21,052 nucleotides of DNA from Rubrivivax sp. (GCA_030693565.1 JAUYAJ010000694.1:1-21052), one strand, 5' to 3'. Shown: positions 14,035 to 21,051, numbered from the stretch's first letter. The notes: generated by a model from the letters alone, not told the origin. Program-made: numbers and translations.

Positions 14035-14133
14035 TTAGGCACGCGCGCATCTGGCGGCGGGTGCGGACAGTTCGGCGACGATCGACCGTGCCACAAACAT
14101 CAACGGGTCACGCACCTCGCGCCAGCCACTCAC
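14035..14133 (-). CDS. Possible 32-aa ORF between the polymerase and flippase genes
   Basis: A GTG codon sharing one base with the stop of the Wzy-like gene (TAGTG) opens a 33-codon frame that ends three bases before the flippase start. The peptide contains WREVRDPLMFVARSIVAEL. The tight spacing on both sides suggests either a coupling peptide or the remnant of a gene tail. There is no family match I can name and no ribosome binding site. Chance is possible. Confidence 0.22.
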   Translation of the reverse strand: MSGWREVRDPLMFVARSIVAELSAPAARCARA

Positions 14134-15680
14134 TAGGCGGGTGTCCGCAGCCTCGCCGGAACCAACCGCGCCGCAGGGCGATCCGGCGTTGGCCAATGGC
14201 GCGCTGCCGCTGCGACGCCGCCCAGACAGATCATCAACAAGGCCTGAACGCTCAGCGCATTGAGCACACTGTCGGTGTAGAACAACATCACGGCAAACAG
14301 CAGCACGCTGACGCGAGCGGCCACGATGGCGGAGCGTGCCCACCCCGAGGGAGCCGATGCCAGCAGGCGGCCTGCGGTGCGCCAGGCCATCGCGAGCATG
14401 ACCAGCAGCAATACCAGGCCAATCAACCCCAAATCCCACAGGATGCTGGATGCCGCGGTGAACCCGATGGCAATGAAGCCGTGCTGACGTGCCACATGGC
14501 CCTGAACAAGCGAAGTCGGCGCGGCGTAGGAAGTGCCCAGGCCATGGCCGAAGAAAAGTTCGAGCGGGTTTGCCGCGCCGTGGTTGGCCCACCAGTACTT
14601 CAGGGCCGTCGTGCGGTTGAGACTGAAGCTTCCGTAATAGCCGACGTCGCCGAAGTTGTACTCGATGGTGGCCTGCAGGCGCTGGGCAAGGGTCAACCCG
14701 GTCTTGCCAAAGTAACTGCCGTAGAGCCAGAACAGCAAGGCGGTGCAGGCCAGTCCTGTCAACAGGATGAGCAGCGATGCCATCGGTGCCCGGCGCACAT
14801 AGCGACCGAAAACGACCAGAAGCATCAAAGGCAGCAGGACGACCACCACCTTGGTCTCGCCCAGGCCCATCGGCAGCACCAGCAGAGCCGACAGCAGCGC
14901 GCACTTGAAGCCGCTGAGCTGTTGTTCGCGCCAGGCGCTCAGGACAAAGGCGAGCGCAATCGTCAGGAACAGCACCATCGCTGAGCTGTTGCCACCGGCG
15001 AGCAAGGACGCCTCGAAGGTGCCCGACACGACATCGATGGGGACCACGCCACGGCCCAAGCCTTCGCGCAGCGGAACCAGCGCAATGCGTTGATACAGCG
15101 CCAGCGGCAACTGCAGCAAGGCCAGCACCATCAGGAATCGCACGATGCGCTCGTAGTCGACGATGCTCTTGAGCAGCCAGGCACCCGCGAACATCAAGCC
15201 CCAGAACTGCAGGTAGCGCTTGGCGCCTGCCAGAAGTTCCAGTGCCGAACTGCCCGCGAGAGGCGCGGTGGCCAAGGCGAAGACGATGAAGATCAGCCCC
15301 ACCCACAAGAAACCCGGCGTGTCGGCGCGCAACTTGGGGCTGGCGATCAACTGAATCAGCGCGGCGACTGCCAGGAAGAACCCCAGCATCGAGAACAGCC
15401 AGGTCGCCTTGTTCAGGAACGGGAAGAACAAGGAGATGAAACCCGAAACCAGCAGCGCGCCGATCACGCAGGCCCACAAGGCAACCCGTGGCACGCTCAG
15501 CAGCAGCGCACCCATCAGCAAGCCGGCCACCAAGCCCACAGCGATCGGGCTGTTCGATATGGCCGCCAGGGCGGCCATGCCACTGGCGACCAGCACACCC
15601 AAGGCCACGCCGACGCCCGCCAAGACGGACATCCCGCTCTTTGATGCCCCCATGAGAGCCGGGCGAGGTGTCGAAATCAT
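14133..15680 (-). CDS. O-antigen ligase / Wzy-type polymerase family protein
   Basis: The 515-residue protein has roughly 12 hydrophobic membrane spans. A large periplasmic loop around residues 330-400 contains LAQRLQATIEYNFGDVGYYG and ELFFGHGLGTSYAAP, the pattern of the Wzy_C (O-antigen ligase/polymerase) domain. In an EPS locus with its own flippase and chain-length proteins it most likely polymerises repeat units in the periplasm; ligation to another acceptor is the alternative. Its ATG overlaps the epsI stop as ATGA (15677-15680). The C-terminus is rich in Arg and Pro, as expected for a cytoplasmic tail. Confidence 0.9.
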   Translation of the reverse strand: MISTPRPALMGASKSGMSVLAGVGVALGVLVASGMAALAAISNSPIAVGLVAGLLMGALLLSVPRVALWACVIGALLVSGFISLFFPFLNKATWLFSMLGFFLAVAALIQLIASPKLRADTPGFLWVGLIFIVFALATAPLAGSSALELLAGAKRYLQFWGLMFAGAWLLKSIVDYERIVRFLMVLALLQLPLALYQRIALVPLREGLGRGVVPIDVVSGTFEASLLAGGNSSAMVLFLTIALAFVLSAWREQQLSGFKCALLSALLVLPMGLGETKVVVVLLPLMLLVVFGRYVRRAPMASLLILLTGLACTALLFWLYGSYFGKTGLTLAQRLQATIEYNFGDVGYYGSFSLNRTTALKYWWANHGAANPLELFFGHGLGTSYAAPTSLVQGHVARQHGFIAIGFTAASSILWDLGLIGLVLLLVMLAMAWRTAGRLLASAPSGWARSAIVAARVSVLLFAVMLFYTDSVLNALSVQALLMICLGGVAAAARHWPTPDRPAARLVPARLRTPA

Positions 15681-16360
15681 CCGCCGGTCCCGACAACGAG
15701 AGAACGATCCGCGGGCCTCAATGCCCGCGCCAACCCGTCAACGAAAACGGCTTGGTCGCCATAAGCCTTGGCCGCATTGGCGTCGATGCTAGACACCCGG
15801 ATCAACAGACCGTCGGGGATGATGCCGCGCACGCTGAAGCTCAGTTGTGCCAGCTTTTGTTGGGTGCCGCTGAGTGCGACGCGGTCACCGACCATGACCC
15901 AGTAGGTGATGGGCTCGATCCGGCCGCCCTGCCGGGCCAGCAGTTGACGCACAGGCAAGGTGCCCTGACCCAGTGGGATCCGCGTTGCCTGGCTGGAAAC
16001 GATCTGAAACCCCTGCGCCGGATAGCAAACTTCGGGCCGATGCGCGCGCGTGCCGTCGGACTGGTCGCCGCCATAAGCCACCGACAGCATGATCCGTTCG
16101 CCCGCGCGGTTCACGTAGGTGCGGCTCAGGGTCTGGTTGTAGATCTTGTTCAGCACCGCGGCCTGGTCGGGCGAGATCAGTTGCACTGGCATGCGGTCGT
16201 CCACCGTCCAGTCGCCAAAGGCCTTGGGGAACATCGTCTCCAGGTCGACCTTCTGCCGCATGTCAGCCATGTGCTGGGTCGGCCGCCAGGCGTGGGCGCC
16301 GGCAAAGGCCAGTGCCATCAGAACCAGGGCGATAGCGGCGCGTATGCGAAGCGTGGTCAT
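15677..16360 (-). CDS. epsI: Exosortase B-associated protein EpsI
   Basis: The 227-residue exported protein has an N-terminal signal/anchor (residues ~5-24, ending GAHA) followed by the EpsI/DUF3485 domain. Family signatures include MFPKAFGDWTVDD, the SRTYVNRAGERIMLSVAYGG strand region, and the conserved HRPEVCYPAQGF (residues 107-118). EpsI proteins accompany exosortases and are thought to assist exosortase-linked EPS assembly at the periplasmic face. In related loci epsI usually follows xrtB directly, sometimes as a fusion. Here about 540 bases of antitoxin, toxin remnant and an unknown ORF separate them. Its ATG overlaps the stop of the VapC remnant (ATGA). Confidence 0.93.
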   Translation of the reverse strand: MTTLRIRAAIALVLMALAFAGAHAWRPTQHMADMRQKVDLETMFPKAFGDWTVDDRMPVQLISPDQAAVLNKIYNQTLSRTYVNRAGERIMLSVAYGGDQSDGTRAHRPEVCYPAQGFQIVSSQATRIPLGQGTLPVRQLLARQGGRIEPITYWVMVGDRVALSGTQQKLAQLSFSVRGIIPDGLLIRVSSIDANAAKAYGDQAVFVDGLARALRPADRSLVVGTGG

Positions 16361-16470
16361 GGCGCGCGCCTGCTATGGCCGGTGACGCGAACCGCCAGCA
16401 CCGTGCCCGCCAGTGGCCTGGACTCGGGCGCCAGCCAACGCACCCAGACATGCGTGTCGAGCAAGATCAC
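16357..16470 (-). pseudogene. Truncated VapC-type PIN toxin remnant
   Basis: A GTG overlapping the antitoxin stop (GTGA) opens a 37-residue frame starting VILLDTHVWVRWLAPESRPL, the classic N-terminus of VapC-like PIN toxins. After about 21 residues the similarity ends. The frame continues with unrelated sequence and stops in a TGA that overlaps the epsI ATG. The catalytic central and C-terminal acidic residues are absent, so it cannot be an active RNase. This marks a decayed toxin-antitoxin module between xrtB and epsI. Confidence 0.8.
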
Positions 16471-16697
16471 TTGAGCGCGCCCCAGTCGTCCGGGCTGACG
16501 GCTGGTTCGATCAGGTCGTCACGAATGACGGTGCCGGCCAGCCCTGGGGCCGGCCGGTGCCGGCGCGGATGGGCGACGGCACTTTCGTCGGGCGCGGGCA
16601 ACACGATGACTTCTACGCGGCGGGCGGCAAAGCCCGCCGGCAGGTGAATGGTGATGGAGCCACCCAGTACGTCGTGTGTTTCGCGAATGGCTTCCAC
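16467..16697 (-). CDS. Antitoxin of a PIN/VapC-type module, partner truncated
   Basis: The 76-residue protein (GTG start) begins MEAIRETHDVLGGSITIHLP. It has an AARRVEVIVLP strand at residues 25-35 and ends AGTVIRDDLIEPAVSPDDWG. This is a recognisable pattern of small antitoxins encoded before PIN toxins: a beta hairpin N-terminus and an acidic C-terminal clamp. The toxin gene starts with a GTGA overlap but is cut off after ~21 residues, so this antitoxin appears orphaned. It may persist because it still counters related PIN toxins elsewhere, or simply be decaying. The family assignment is by pattern memory only. Confidence 0.72.
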   Translation of the reverse strand: MEAIRETHDVLGGSITIHLPAGFAARRVEVIVLPAPDESAVAHPRRHRPAPGLAGTVIRDDLIEPAVSPDDWGALK

Positions 16698-16698
16698 T

Positions 16699-16905
16699 TC
16701 ACACCCCGGATTCCAAAAGGTTCTTGAGCTTCAACGCTGCAAACAGGGCACGGATGTTGCCGCTGACGTCACCAAGGGTCGGGCCCCGGCTGCGCGGCGT
16801 GCCCGCCAACGCGCTGCGCCTGGCATCGCGCCGGCTTGCAGCGATGTCCATCGGCCGGTGCAACGCTTGCCCGACGGCCAGGGCTTGGGCACGCTGCGAT
16901 CTCAC
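16699..16905 (-). CDS. Possible 68-aa ORF of unknown function after xrtB
   Basis: A GTG overlapping the xrtB stop (GTGA at 16902-16905) opens a 68-residue frame that ends one base before the antitoxin GTG. The product is basic (many Arg) and shows no domain I recognise; its end reads NIRALFAALKLKNLLESGV. The overlaps suggest translational coupling. The Arg-rich composition equally fits a non-coding stretch or a decayed fragment brought in with the antitoxin module. No ribosome binding site stands out. Confidence 0.3.
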   Translation of the reverse strand: MRSQRAQALAVGQALHRPMDIAASRRDARRSALAGTPRSRGPTLGDVSGNIRALFAALKLKNLLESGV

Positions 16906-17807
16906 TTGGCCTCCTTCACACCCGGCAGAAAAGTGCCCAGCACTTTGTCGGTGACCAGCATCAGCGCCAGCCCCACCATGAACAGCACCATGCCGGCGAA
17001 GCTGTGAATGAAACCCTGGCCGGCTTCGTCGCCGAAGTGGTAGGTGACCAGCACCAGAATCATCACGCGCACGATGTTGGCGGCAAACGCAATGGGAATC
17101 AGCAGCACCGCCAGCGCGACGTTGCGGCGCAGGCTGGTGTAGCCCATGAGGTTCATGTACAGCAGGCCCAGCGCTTCGAGCGTGAACATGCTGTTCAGGC
17201 CGGCGCAGGCGTCGGCCACCAGCAGCTGGTAGGGGCCCACCGTCATGATGACGCCGGCGCGGCCCACCGGGTAGCCCAGGTTGTAGAGCAGGCTGCTGGC
17301 CACGGCCGAGACGGCGCTTTTCAGGGGCGAAGTGACCGCCGCCACCAGGGCTTCGGGCAGCGGAATCATGAAGATCAGGAAGAACAGCGGGAAGAAGGCC
17401 GCTTTCAGCGCCGCGCCGCCGCGGAAGATGAGCAGCAGGCTGGCCAGCACCAGGATCTGGCTGCTGGTCTGGAACATGATGATGTCCTGGCTGCTGCCGA
17501 AGGCGAACAGCAGCATCGCGAACACGAACACCGGCCAGCCCAGCCAGGGCAGCGGGCGCTGGGCGGCGGCGGCAATGTCATGCCGGCGGCCGTACAGCAG
17601 CCAGGCGCTCACAGCCAGGATGATGGGGCCGTGGCCTTGTTCGTCGGTGGCCCAGATGGTGCGCGCCAGTTCGGCCCAGGTGGGCACGTAGAGCAGCGCA
17701 AAGCCGGCCAGCAGCATGCCAAACACCGGCCAGTCGAAACCGGCCGGCAGCAGCGGCAGCCGCGGTGCGGGCGCTGGTTTCAGGGGATGCGGCACTGTTT
17801 GAGTCAT
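16902..17807 (-). CDS. xrtB: Exosortase B, membrane transpeptidase for PEP-CTERM proteins
   Basis: The 301-residue polytopic membrane protein (about 8 spans) has the complete exosortase catalytic set: Cys201 in VADACAGLNSMFTLEALGLL, Arg247 in AANIVRVMI, and His268 in GFIHSFAGM. Exosortases cleave the PEP-CTERM tail of secreted proteins at the inner membrane, and their genes typically lie in EPS operons. Assignment to the B type rests on the neighbouring B-type EpsI and EpsF/EpsG proteins. The ATG is preceded by a remnant copy of the epsG 3' end, and its first codons are partly duplicated about 975 bases upstream. The Pro-rich N-terminal ~20 residues are cytoplasmic. Confidence 0.95.
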   Translation of the reverse strand: MTQTVPHPLKPAPAPRLPLLPAGFDWPVFGMLLAGFALLYVPTWAELARTIWATDEQGHGPIILAVSAWLLYGRRHDIAAAAQRPLPWLGWPVFVFAMLLFAFGSSQDIIMFQTSSQILVLASLLLIFRGGAALKAAFFPLFFLIFMIPLPEALVAAVTSPLKSAVSAVASSLLYNLGYPVGRAGVIMTVGPYQLLVADACAGLNSMFTLEALGLLYMNLMGYTSLRRNVALAVLLIPIAFAANIVRVMILVLVTYHFGDEAGQGFIHSFAGMVLFMVGLALMLVTDKVLGTFLPGVKEAK

Positions 17808-17855
17808 GCCCGGAACCTGTTGACGATGACCCCGGCCCGCTTGGCCGGGTTGCCG
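17788..17855 (-). repeat. epsG-end/xrtB-start junction, second copy (insertion scar)
   Basis: These 68 bases match 18763-18830 in the same orientation at 58 of 68 positions, counted by eye. On the minus strand the part upstream of the xrtB ATG encodes GNPAKRAGVIVNRF, a degraded copy of the epsG C-terminus (GSPAKLAGVIVNEF). The epsG stop has become CGG, so this fragment now stops in a TGA overlapping the xrtB ATG. The remnant lies in a 27-codon frame, 17804-17887. The other part is the genuine xrtB start. Confidence 0.88.
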
Positions 17856-17891
17856 TCCTGGGTCATGTTGTTCATTGAATCGGCCATGACA

Positions 17892-18431
17892 TCAGCCTGC
17901 GGTGGCGCTGCAGGCGCGCTGGAACTCGGCACTGAAGTCATCCGTTGCCGGCATCACGCCCAGGCTCTGTGAACACAGCCCGAGCAGGCGCGCCGCCGCA
18001 TTGACGAGCACAGGCTGCAGCGCATGGAGGTCGTTGAAGTGCTCGGCGATCAACGCGTAGTCGGTTTCGTAGTCGTGCGCAGCCAGGTTGCGGGCGGTAC
18101 GGCACAGCTGCCAGCTTTCGATCGAATCGATGACCTGTAGTTTCACGAACAAGGCCAGCACTCGCAGGAACGGCGCGGTGGTCTCGCTCATCAACAGGGC
18201 GCTGTGGCGCATGGCGGCGCCCAGCGTGTCTTGCAGTTTGGAAAACCGCTCGTTGAATGCGGCCAAAGCCTCGAACAGTGCTTCGTCCTTCTGGCGCTGT
18301 TTGAGCCCGGGCCCGTCCAGCGGCCACTGTGGTTTCGACGAGCTGGCATGCAGGAAGTACACGCAGCGCTGCACCGCCTCCAGAAGGTTGGCCAGGTGCT
18401 GGCGTTCGGCGAGCAGCAGGTCGCTGTTCAC
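17892..18431 (-). CDS. HEPN-domain toxin (HepT-like) of an MNT-HEPN module
   Basis: The 179-residue, all-helical protein contains RNLAAHDY (Arg114, His119, Tyr121), an exact RX4HXY motif that forms the HEPN RNase active site. In characterised HepT/MntA systems the Tyr of this motif is the residue polyadenylylated by the antitoxin. It is somewhat longer than the ~110-140 residues of small HepT proteins, with extra N-terminal helices. Its ATG overlaps the antitoxin stop (ATGA, 18428-18431). The module sits between epsG and xrtB, normally adjacent. Substrate RNA and in vivo role are unknown, and some HEPN-MNT pairs have been suggested to act in phage defence. Confidence 0.87.
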   Translation of the reverse strand: MNSDLLLAERQHLANLLEAVQRCVYFLHASSSKPQWPLDGPGLKQRQKDEALFEALAAFNERFSKLQDTLGAAMRHSALLMSETTAPFLRVLALFVKLQVIDSIESWQLCRTARNLAAHDYETDYALIAEHFNDLHALQPVLVNAAARLLGLCSQSLGVMPATDDFSAEFQRACSATAG

Positions 18432-18730
18432 GCGGGCATCTCCAGCGCCTGGGCTTTGGCGCGCGCGATGCGAGCGAAGGCGCTGCCCTGGGTGCCGCGC
18501 TGGCGGGTGACGATGTCCACCGGCAGGTTGAGCGTCTGCTCGATCGCCAAGCTGGCCAAGGCGCGTTGGCGCAAGGTTGGCGGTGCGGCGCTTTCCACCA
18601 GCAGGTCGAGGTCGCCACCATGGGCGGAGTCGTCCAGCCTGGAACCGAACACGAGAACCTGGGCGTCGTCGCCAAACTGCTGGCGTACGCTGTTCAGGAT
18701 CACTGCAGTCTGGGCGTCGCTCAGGCGCAT
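18428..18730 (-). CDS. Minimal nucleotidyltransferase antitoxin (MntA-like)
   Basis: The 100-residue protein has the minimal nucleotidyltransferase fold: VLVFGSRLDDSAHGGDLDLL, with Gly29-Ser30 and the metal-binding pair Asp40/Asp42. The spacing GS-x9-DxD is one residue shorter than the GS-x10-DxD usually quoted. A later LNLPVDIVTRQRG segment could carry the third acidic residue (Asp72). MntA enzymes use ATP to add AMP units to the HepT active-site Tyr and so silence it. The gene precedes the HEPN gene with a four-base overlap and begins 54 bases after the epsG stop, beyond the remnant xrtB start. The start choice follows the family's usual N-terminus. Confidence 0.88.
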   Translation of the reverse strand: MRLSDAQTAVILNSVRQQFGDDAQVLVFGSRLDDSAHGGDLDLLVESAAPPTLRQRALASLAIEQTLNLPVDIVTRQRGTQGSAFARIARAKAQALEMPA

Positions 18731-18762
18731 GAATGCCGTCCCATCAGCTCAGGCAAGCGCAC

Positions 18763-18830
18763 TGCGGCACCGTCTGCGCCATGCTCAGAACTCGTTGACG
18801 ATGACCCCGGCCAGCTTGGCCGGGCTGCCG
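18763..18830 (-). repeat. epsG-end/xrtB-start junction, first copy (contains a truncated xrtB start)
   Basis: This copy holds the functional end of epsG (SPAKLAGVIVNEF and TGA). Two bases later comes an ATG opening MAQTVPQ, which parallels the XrtB start MTQTVPH. That frame stops after 12 codons (18744-18782), so it is a truncated xrtB beginning. The matching copy lies at 17788-17855. Together the two copies bracket the MNT-HEPN module (interval 17856-18762). Confidence 0.88.
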
Positions 18831-19735
18831 GCGAAGCTGCCCACCAGCTCTTGCAGCATGGCCACGCGGCTGGTGTGCTTGCGGGCGACGATGAGCGCGG
18901 CGCCGCAGCGCGACGCGATGACGCTGGCGTCGGCGCCGTAGACAGCGGCCGGGGTGTCCACCACGACGTGGTCGAACTTGGCCGCCAGCTCGCGCATCAG
19001 CAGGCCGAAGGCCGGGCGTTCGACCAGCTCCAGCGGGTTCGGCGGCGTGGTGCCCACGGGCAGCACGAACAGGCTGGGCACGCCGGCCACTTGCTGGATG
19101 ACTTGTTTGTCGGCGCGGCCTGAAAGGATGCTGGAAAGGCCGGAACGGTTGTCCAGCTTGAACAGTTCATGCACGCGCGGGCCGCGCATGTCGGCGTCCA
19201 CCAGCAGCGTGCGCCCGCCCAGCTGGGCCAGCGCCACCGCCAGGTTGGCGGCGCAATAGGTCTTGCCGTCGCCTTGTTCGGTGCTGATGACGGCCACGGC
19301 GTGGCGCGGCTGGCCGTCGGCGAACAGCCGCATCATGAGCTGGCTGCGCAGGGCGCGGAAGCTTTCGGCGCGCGGCGAGAAGGGCTCGTTCAGCGACACC
19401 AGGTCGGCGCTGAGCTTGCGCTGCTCTTCGGGCGCGTAGGGGTAGTGGAACTGCTGGGACAGCGCAAACAGCACGTCGTCCTTGCTGGCCAGGCCCAGGG
19501 CAACAGCGGCTTCGCCGAAGCGCAGGCCGGTTTCGCGCTGGTGCTTGAGCACACGCTCGACCTGGTCGGCGCTGAGGTTGCGCAGCTCGGCAATGATGTC
19601 GCCGATGGAGCGGTCCATCAGCGGGGCGGCGGGCGCTGCCGATGCGGCCTGCGGCCGCTGCGCGGCGGCGGCGCTGGCTTCGATGGTGCTGAGTTCGACC
19701 TCAGGGACGACGGAATCGCGGAACTTGGCCATCAT
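18785..19735 (-). CDS. epsG: Chain-length determinant protein tyrosine kinase EpsG
   Basis: The 316-residue cytoplasmic bacterial tyrosine kinase pairs with the Wzz-like EpsF. Residues ~50-100 resemble a T2SSE-N/MshEN-type domain (LSADQVERVLKHQRETGLRF). The kinase domain carries Walker A EQGDGKT (153-159), Walker A' LLVDADMR (177-184) and Walker B VVVDTPA (257-263). There is no Tyr in the last 50 residues, so it lacks the usual C-terminal Tyr cluster of BY-kinases. The ATG overlaps the epsF stop (ATGA, 19732-19735). Its last codons belong to the duplicated junction; the C-terminus GSPAKLAGVIVNEF is intact. It probably controls EPS chain length through a phosphorylation cycle. Confidence 0.93.
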   Translation of the reverse strand: MMAKFRDSVVPEVELSTIEASAAAAQRPQAASAAPAAPLMDRSIGDIIAELRNLSADQVERVLKHQRETGLRFGEAAVALGLASKDDVLFALSQQFHYPYAPEEQRKLSADLVSLNEPFSPRAESFRALRSQLMMRLFADGQPRHAVAVISTEQGDGKTYCAANLAVALAQLGGRTLLVDADMRGPRVHELFKLDNRSGLSSILSGRADKQVIQQVAGVPSLFVLPVGTTPPNPLELVERPAFGLLMRELAAKFDHVVVDTPAAVYGADASVIASRCGAALIVARKHTSRVAMLQELVGSFAGSPAKLAGVIVNEF

Positions 19736-21051
19736 GCCCCCTTGGTAGCCGGCGGCAGCGGCGCCATCAGCCGTTGCTGCATCGGAGAAACCTGCTTGCC
19801 ACCCAGCATGCCTTTGGCGCCGGGCTTGGGCATGACGCCCAGCACCGGCAGTTCGAGCATGGCCAGGATGTCGTCGGCGCTGCGCACGCGGCGGTCCATC
19901 AGTTCGAGCAGCAGCGCCGTGCCCACGGCCAGCAGCAGGCCCAGGAAGATGGCCAGCGCGGTGTTCAGCAGCAGCTTGGGCGAGGAATGCTCCAGCGGCA
20001 CCGAGGCGGTGGTCAGCACGTTGATGTTGCTCTGCGTGTTCTGGCTTTCCAGCGAGGTCTGGTTGAAGCGCGCGACCACGGTTTCGAAGGCGCGCTGGGC
20101 GATTTCAACGTCGCGCATGAGCACGATGCCTTCGTCGCGCACGGCTTTGAGGCGCAGCACCTTGGCGCGCTGGGCTTCGAGCGAGCGGCGCACGTCGGCT
20201 TCGCGCTGGCGGGTGATGGTGTCGCTGACACCCACGCCGCCGGTGACGCGGGCGGTCTCGGCGTCGACCTTGCTGCGCAGCGAAGCGATGTTGGCCTTGG
20301 CTTCGAGCACCTGCGGGTGGTTGTCGCCCAGGCGCGCGCTGACTTCCTGCAGCTTGGCTTCAGAGCGCGAGAGGTCGGCCTTGAGCCCCGAGATGAGCGG
20401 GTTGCCCAGCACTTCCTGCATCTTGTCGGCCGAAGCGCCGCGCGCTTGCAGCTGGCGGCTGGCGGTTTCCGAGGCCAGCGCCTGCAGCACCACGACCTGC
20501 GACGAAAGCTCGTTCAGGCGCGCGTTTTCGACGTCGAGCCGTTCGTCGTTGGCGATGATGCCTTTTTCCTTCTGGAAGGCCGACAGCGCCGACTGGGCGC
20601 GCTCCAGGCTTTCACGGGCGTCTTTGGAGCGGGCGTCGAAGAAGGCGGTGTACTGCTTGGCCGGGTCGACACGCAGTTCCAGCGTGGTTTCCAGGTAGGC
20701 CTGGACGAAGGCGTTGGCCAGGCCGGCAGCGAACTGCGGGTTGGGCGCCTTGTAGGACACGGCGATGACGCTGGACTCGCGCGACGGGCGCACGTCCAGG
20801 TTCTTCTGGAACAGCTCGGCGAGCCAGGTTTCGATGCTGCCTTTGCCTTCGGTTTCTTCCAGCCACTGCTGGCGCACCTGGGGGTTTTCGTTCAGGCGCA
20901 GGTTGCGCACCACGCGCTTGGCCACGCGTTCGCTGGTGATGACGTCGACCTGGGTGGCCATGAAGGCCGGCGAGGCGCCGCCACCGTACATGACGGCGGT
21001 GACGGGGTCGGGTTTGAAGTCGACCACCACCGAGGCCGTGGCCGTGTACTG
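19732..21051 (-). CDS. epsF: Chain-length determinant protein EpsF, Wzz/GNVR family (5' end outside the window)
   Basis: At least 439 residues are encoded; the frame is open to the window edge. It is an inner-membrane polysaccharide co-polymerase. The visible part has the periplasmic Wzz domain (QYTATASVVVDFKPDPVTAV, then SPAFMATQVDVITSERVAKR), a long coiled-coil region with many Ala/Leu/Glu/Arg, and the conserved pre-membrane segment with NVLTTASVPLEHSSPK. Next come a C-terminal membrane span (LLLNTALAIFLGLLLAVGTA) and a cytoplasmic tail rich in Lys and Pro that would contact EpsG. The first membrane span and the true start lie beyond the window. The stop overlaps the epsG ATG. Confidence 0.93.
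   Translation of the reverse strand, partial: QYTATASVVVDFKPDPVTAVMYGGGASPAFMATQVDVITSERVAKRVVRNLRLNENPQVRQQWLEETEGKGSIETWLAELFQKNLDVRPSRESSVIAVSYKAPNPQFAAGLANAFVQAYLETTLELRVDPAKQYTAFFDARSKDARESLERAQSALSAFQKEKGIIANDERLDVENARLNELSSQVVVLQALASETASRQLQARGASADKMQEVLGNPLISGLKADLSRSEAKLQEVSARLGDNHPQVLEAKANIASLRSKVDAETARVTGGVGVSDTITRQREADVRRSLEAQRAKVLRLKAVRDEGIVLMRDVEIAQRAFETVVARFNQTSLESQNTQSNINVLTTASVPLEHSSPKLLLNTALAIFLGLLLAVGTALLLELMDRRVRSADDILAMLELPVLGVMPKPGAKGMLGGKQVSPMQQRLMAPLPPATKGA

Noticed and set aside
12664..14136. 490-codon plus-strand frame antisense to the flippase gene
   Set aside because: The product is dominated by His, Gln and Arg with no hydrophobic pattern; the minus-strand frame is a clear membrane protein. 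This is a shadow of GC-rich codon usage.
14035..15696. 553-codon alternative minus-strand frame across the Wzy-like gene
   Set aside because: Low-complexity Arg/Gly/Ala composition; the other frame on the same strand encodes a coherent 12-span membrane protein overlapping epsI by ATGA.
19169..20698. 509-codon plus-strand frame across epsG and epsF
   Set aside because: Ser/Arg-rich shadow with no domain pattern; both minus-strand genes have clear motifs.
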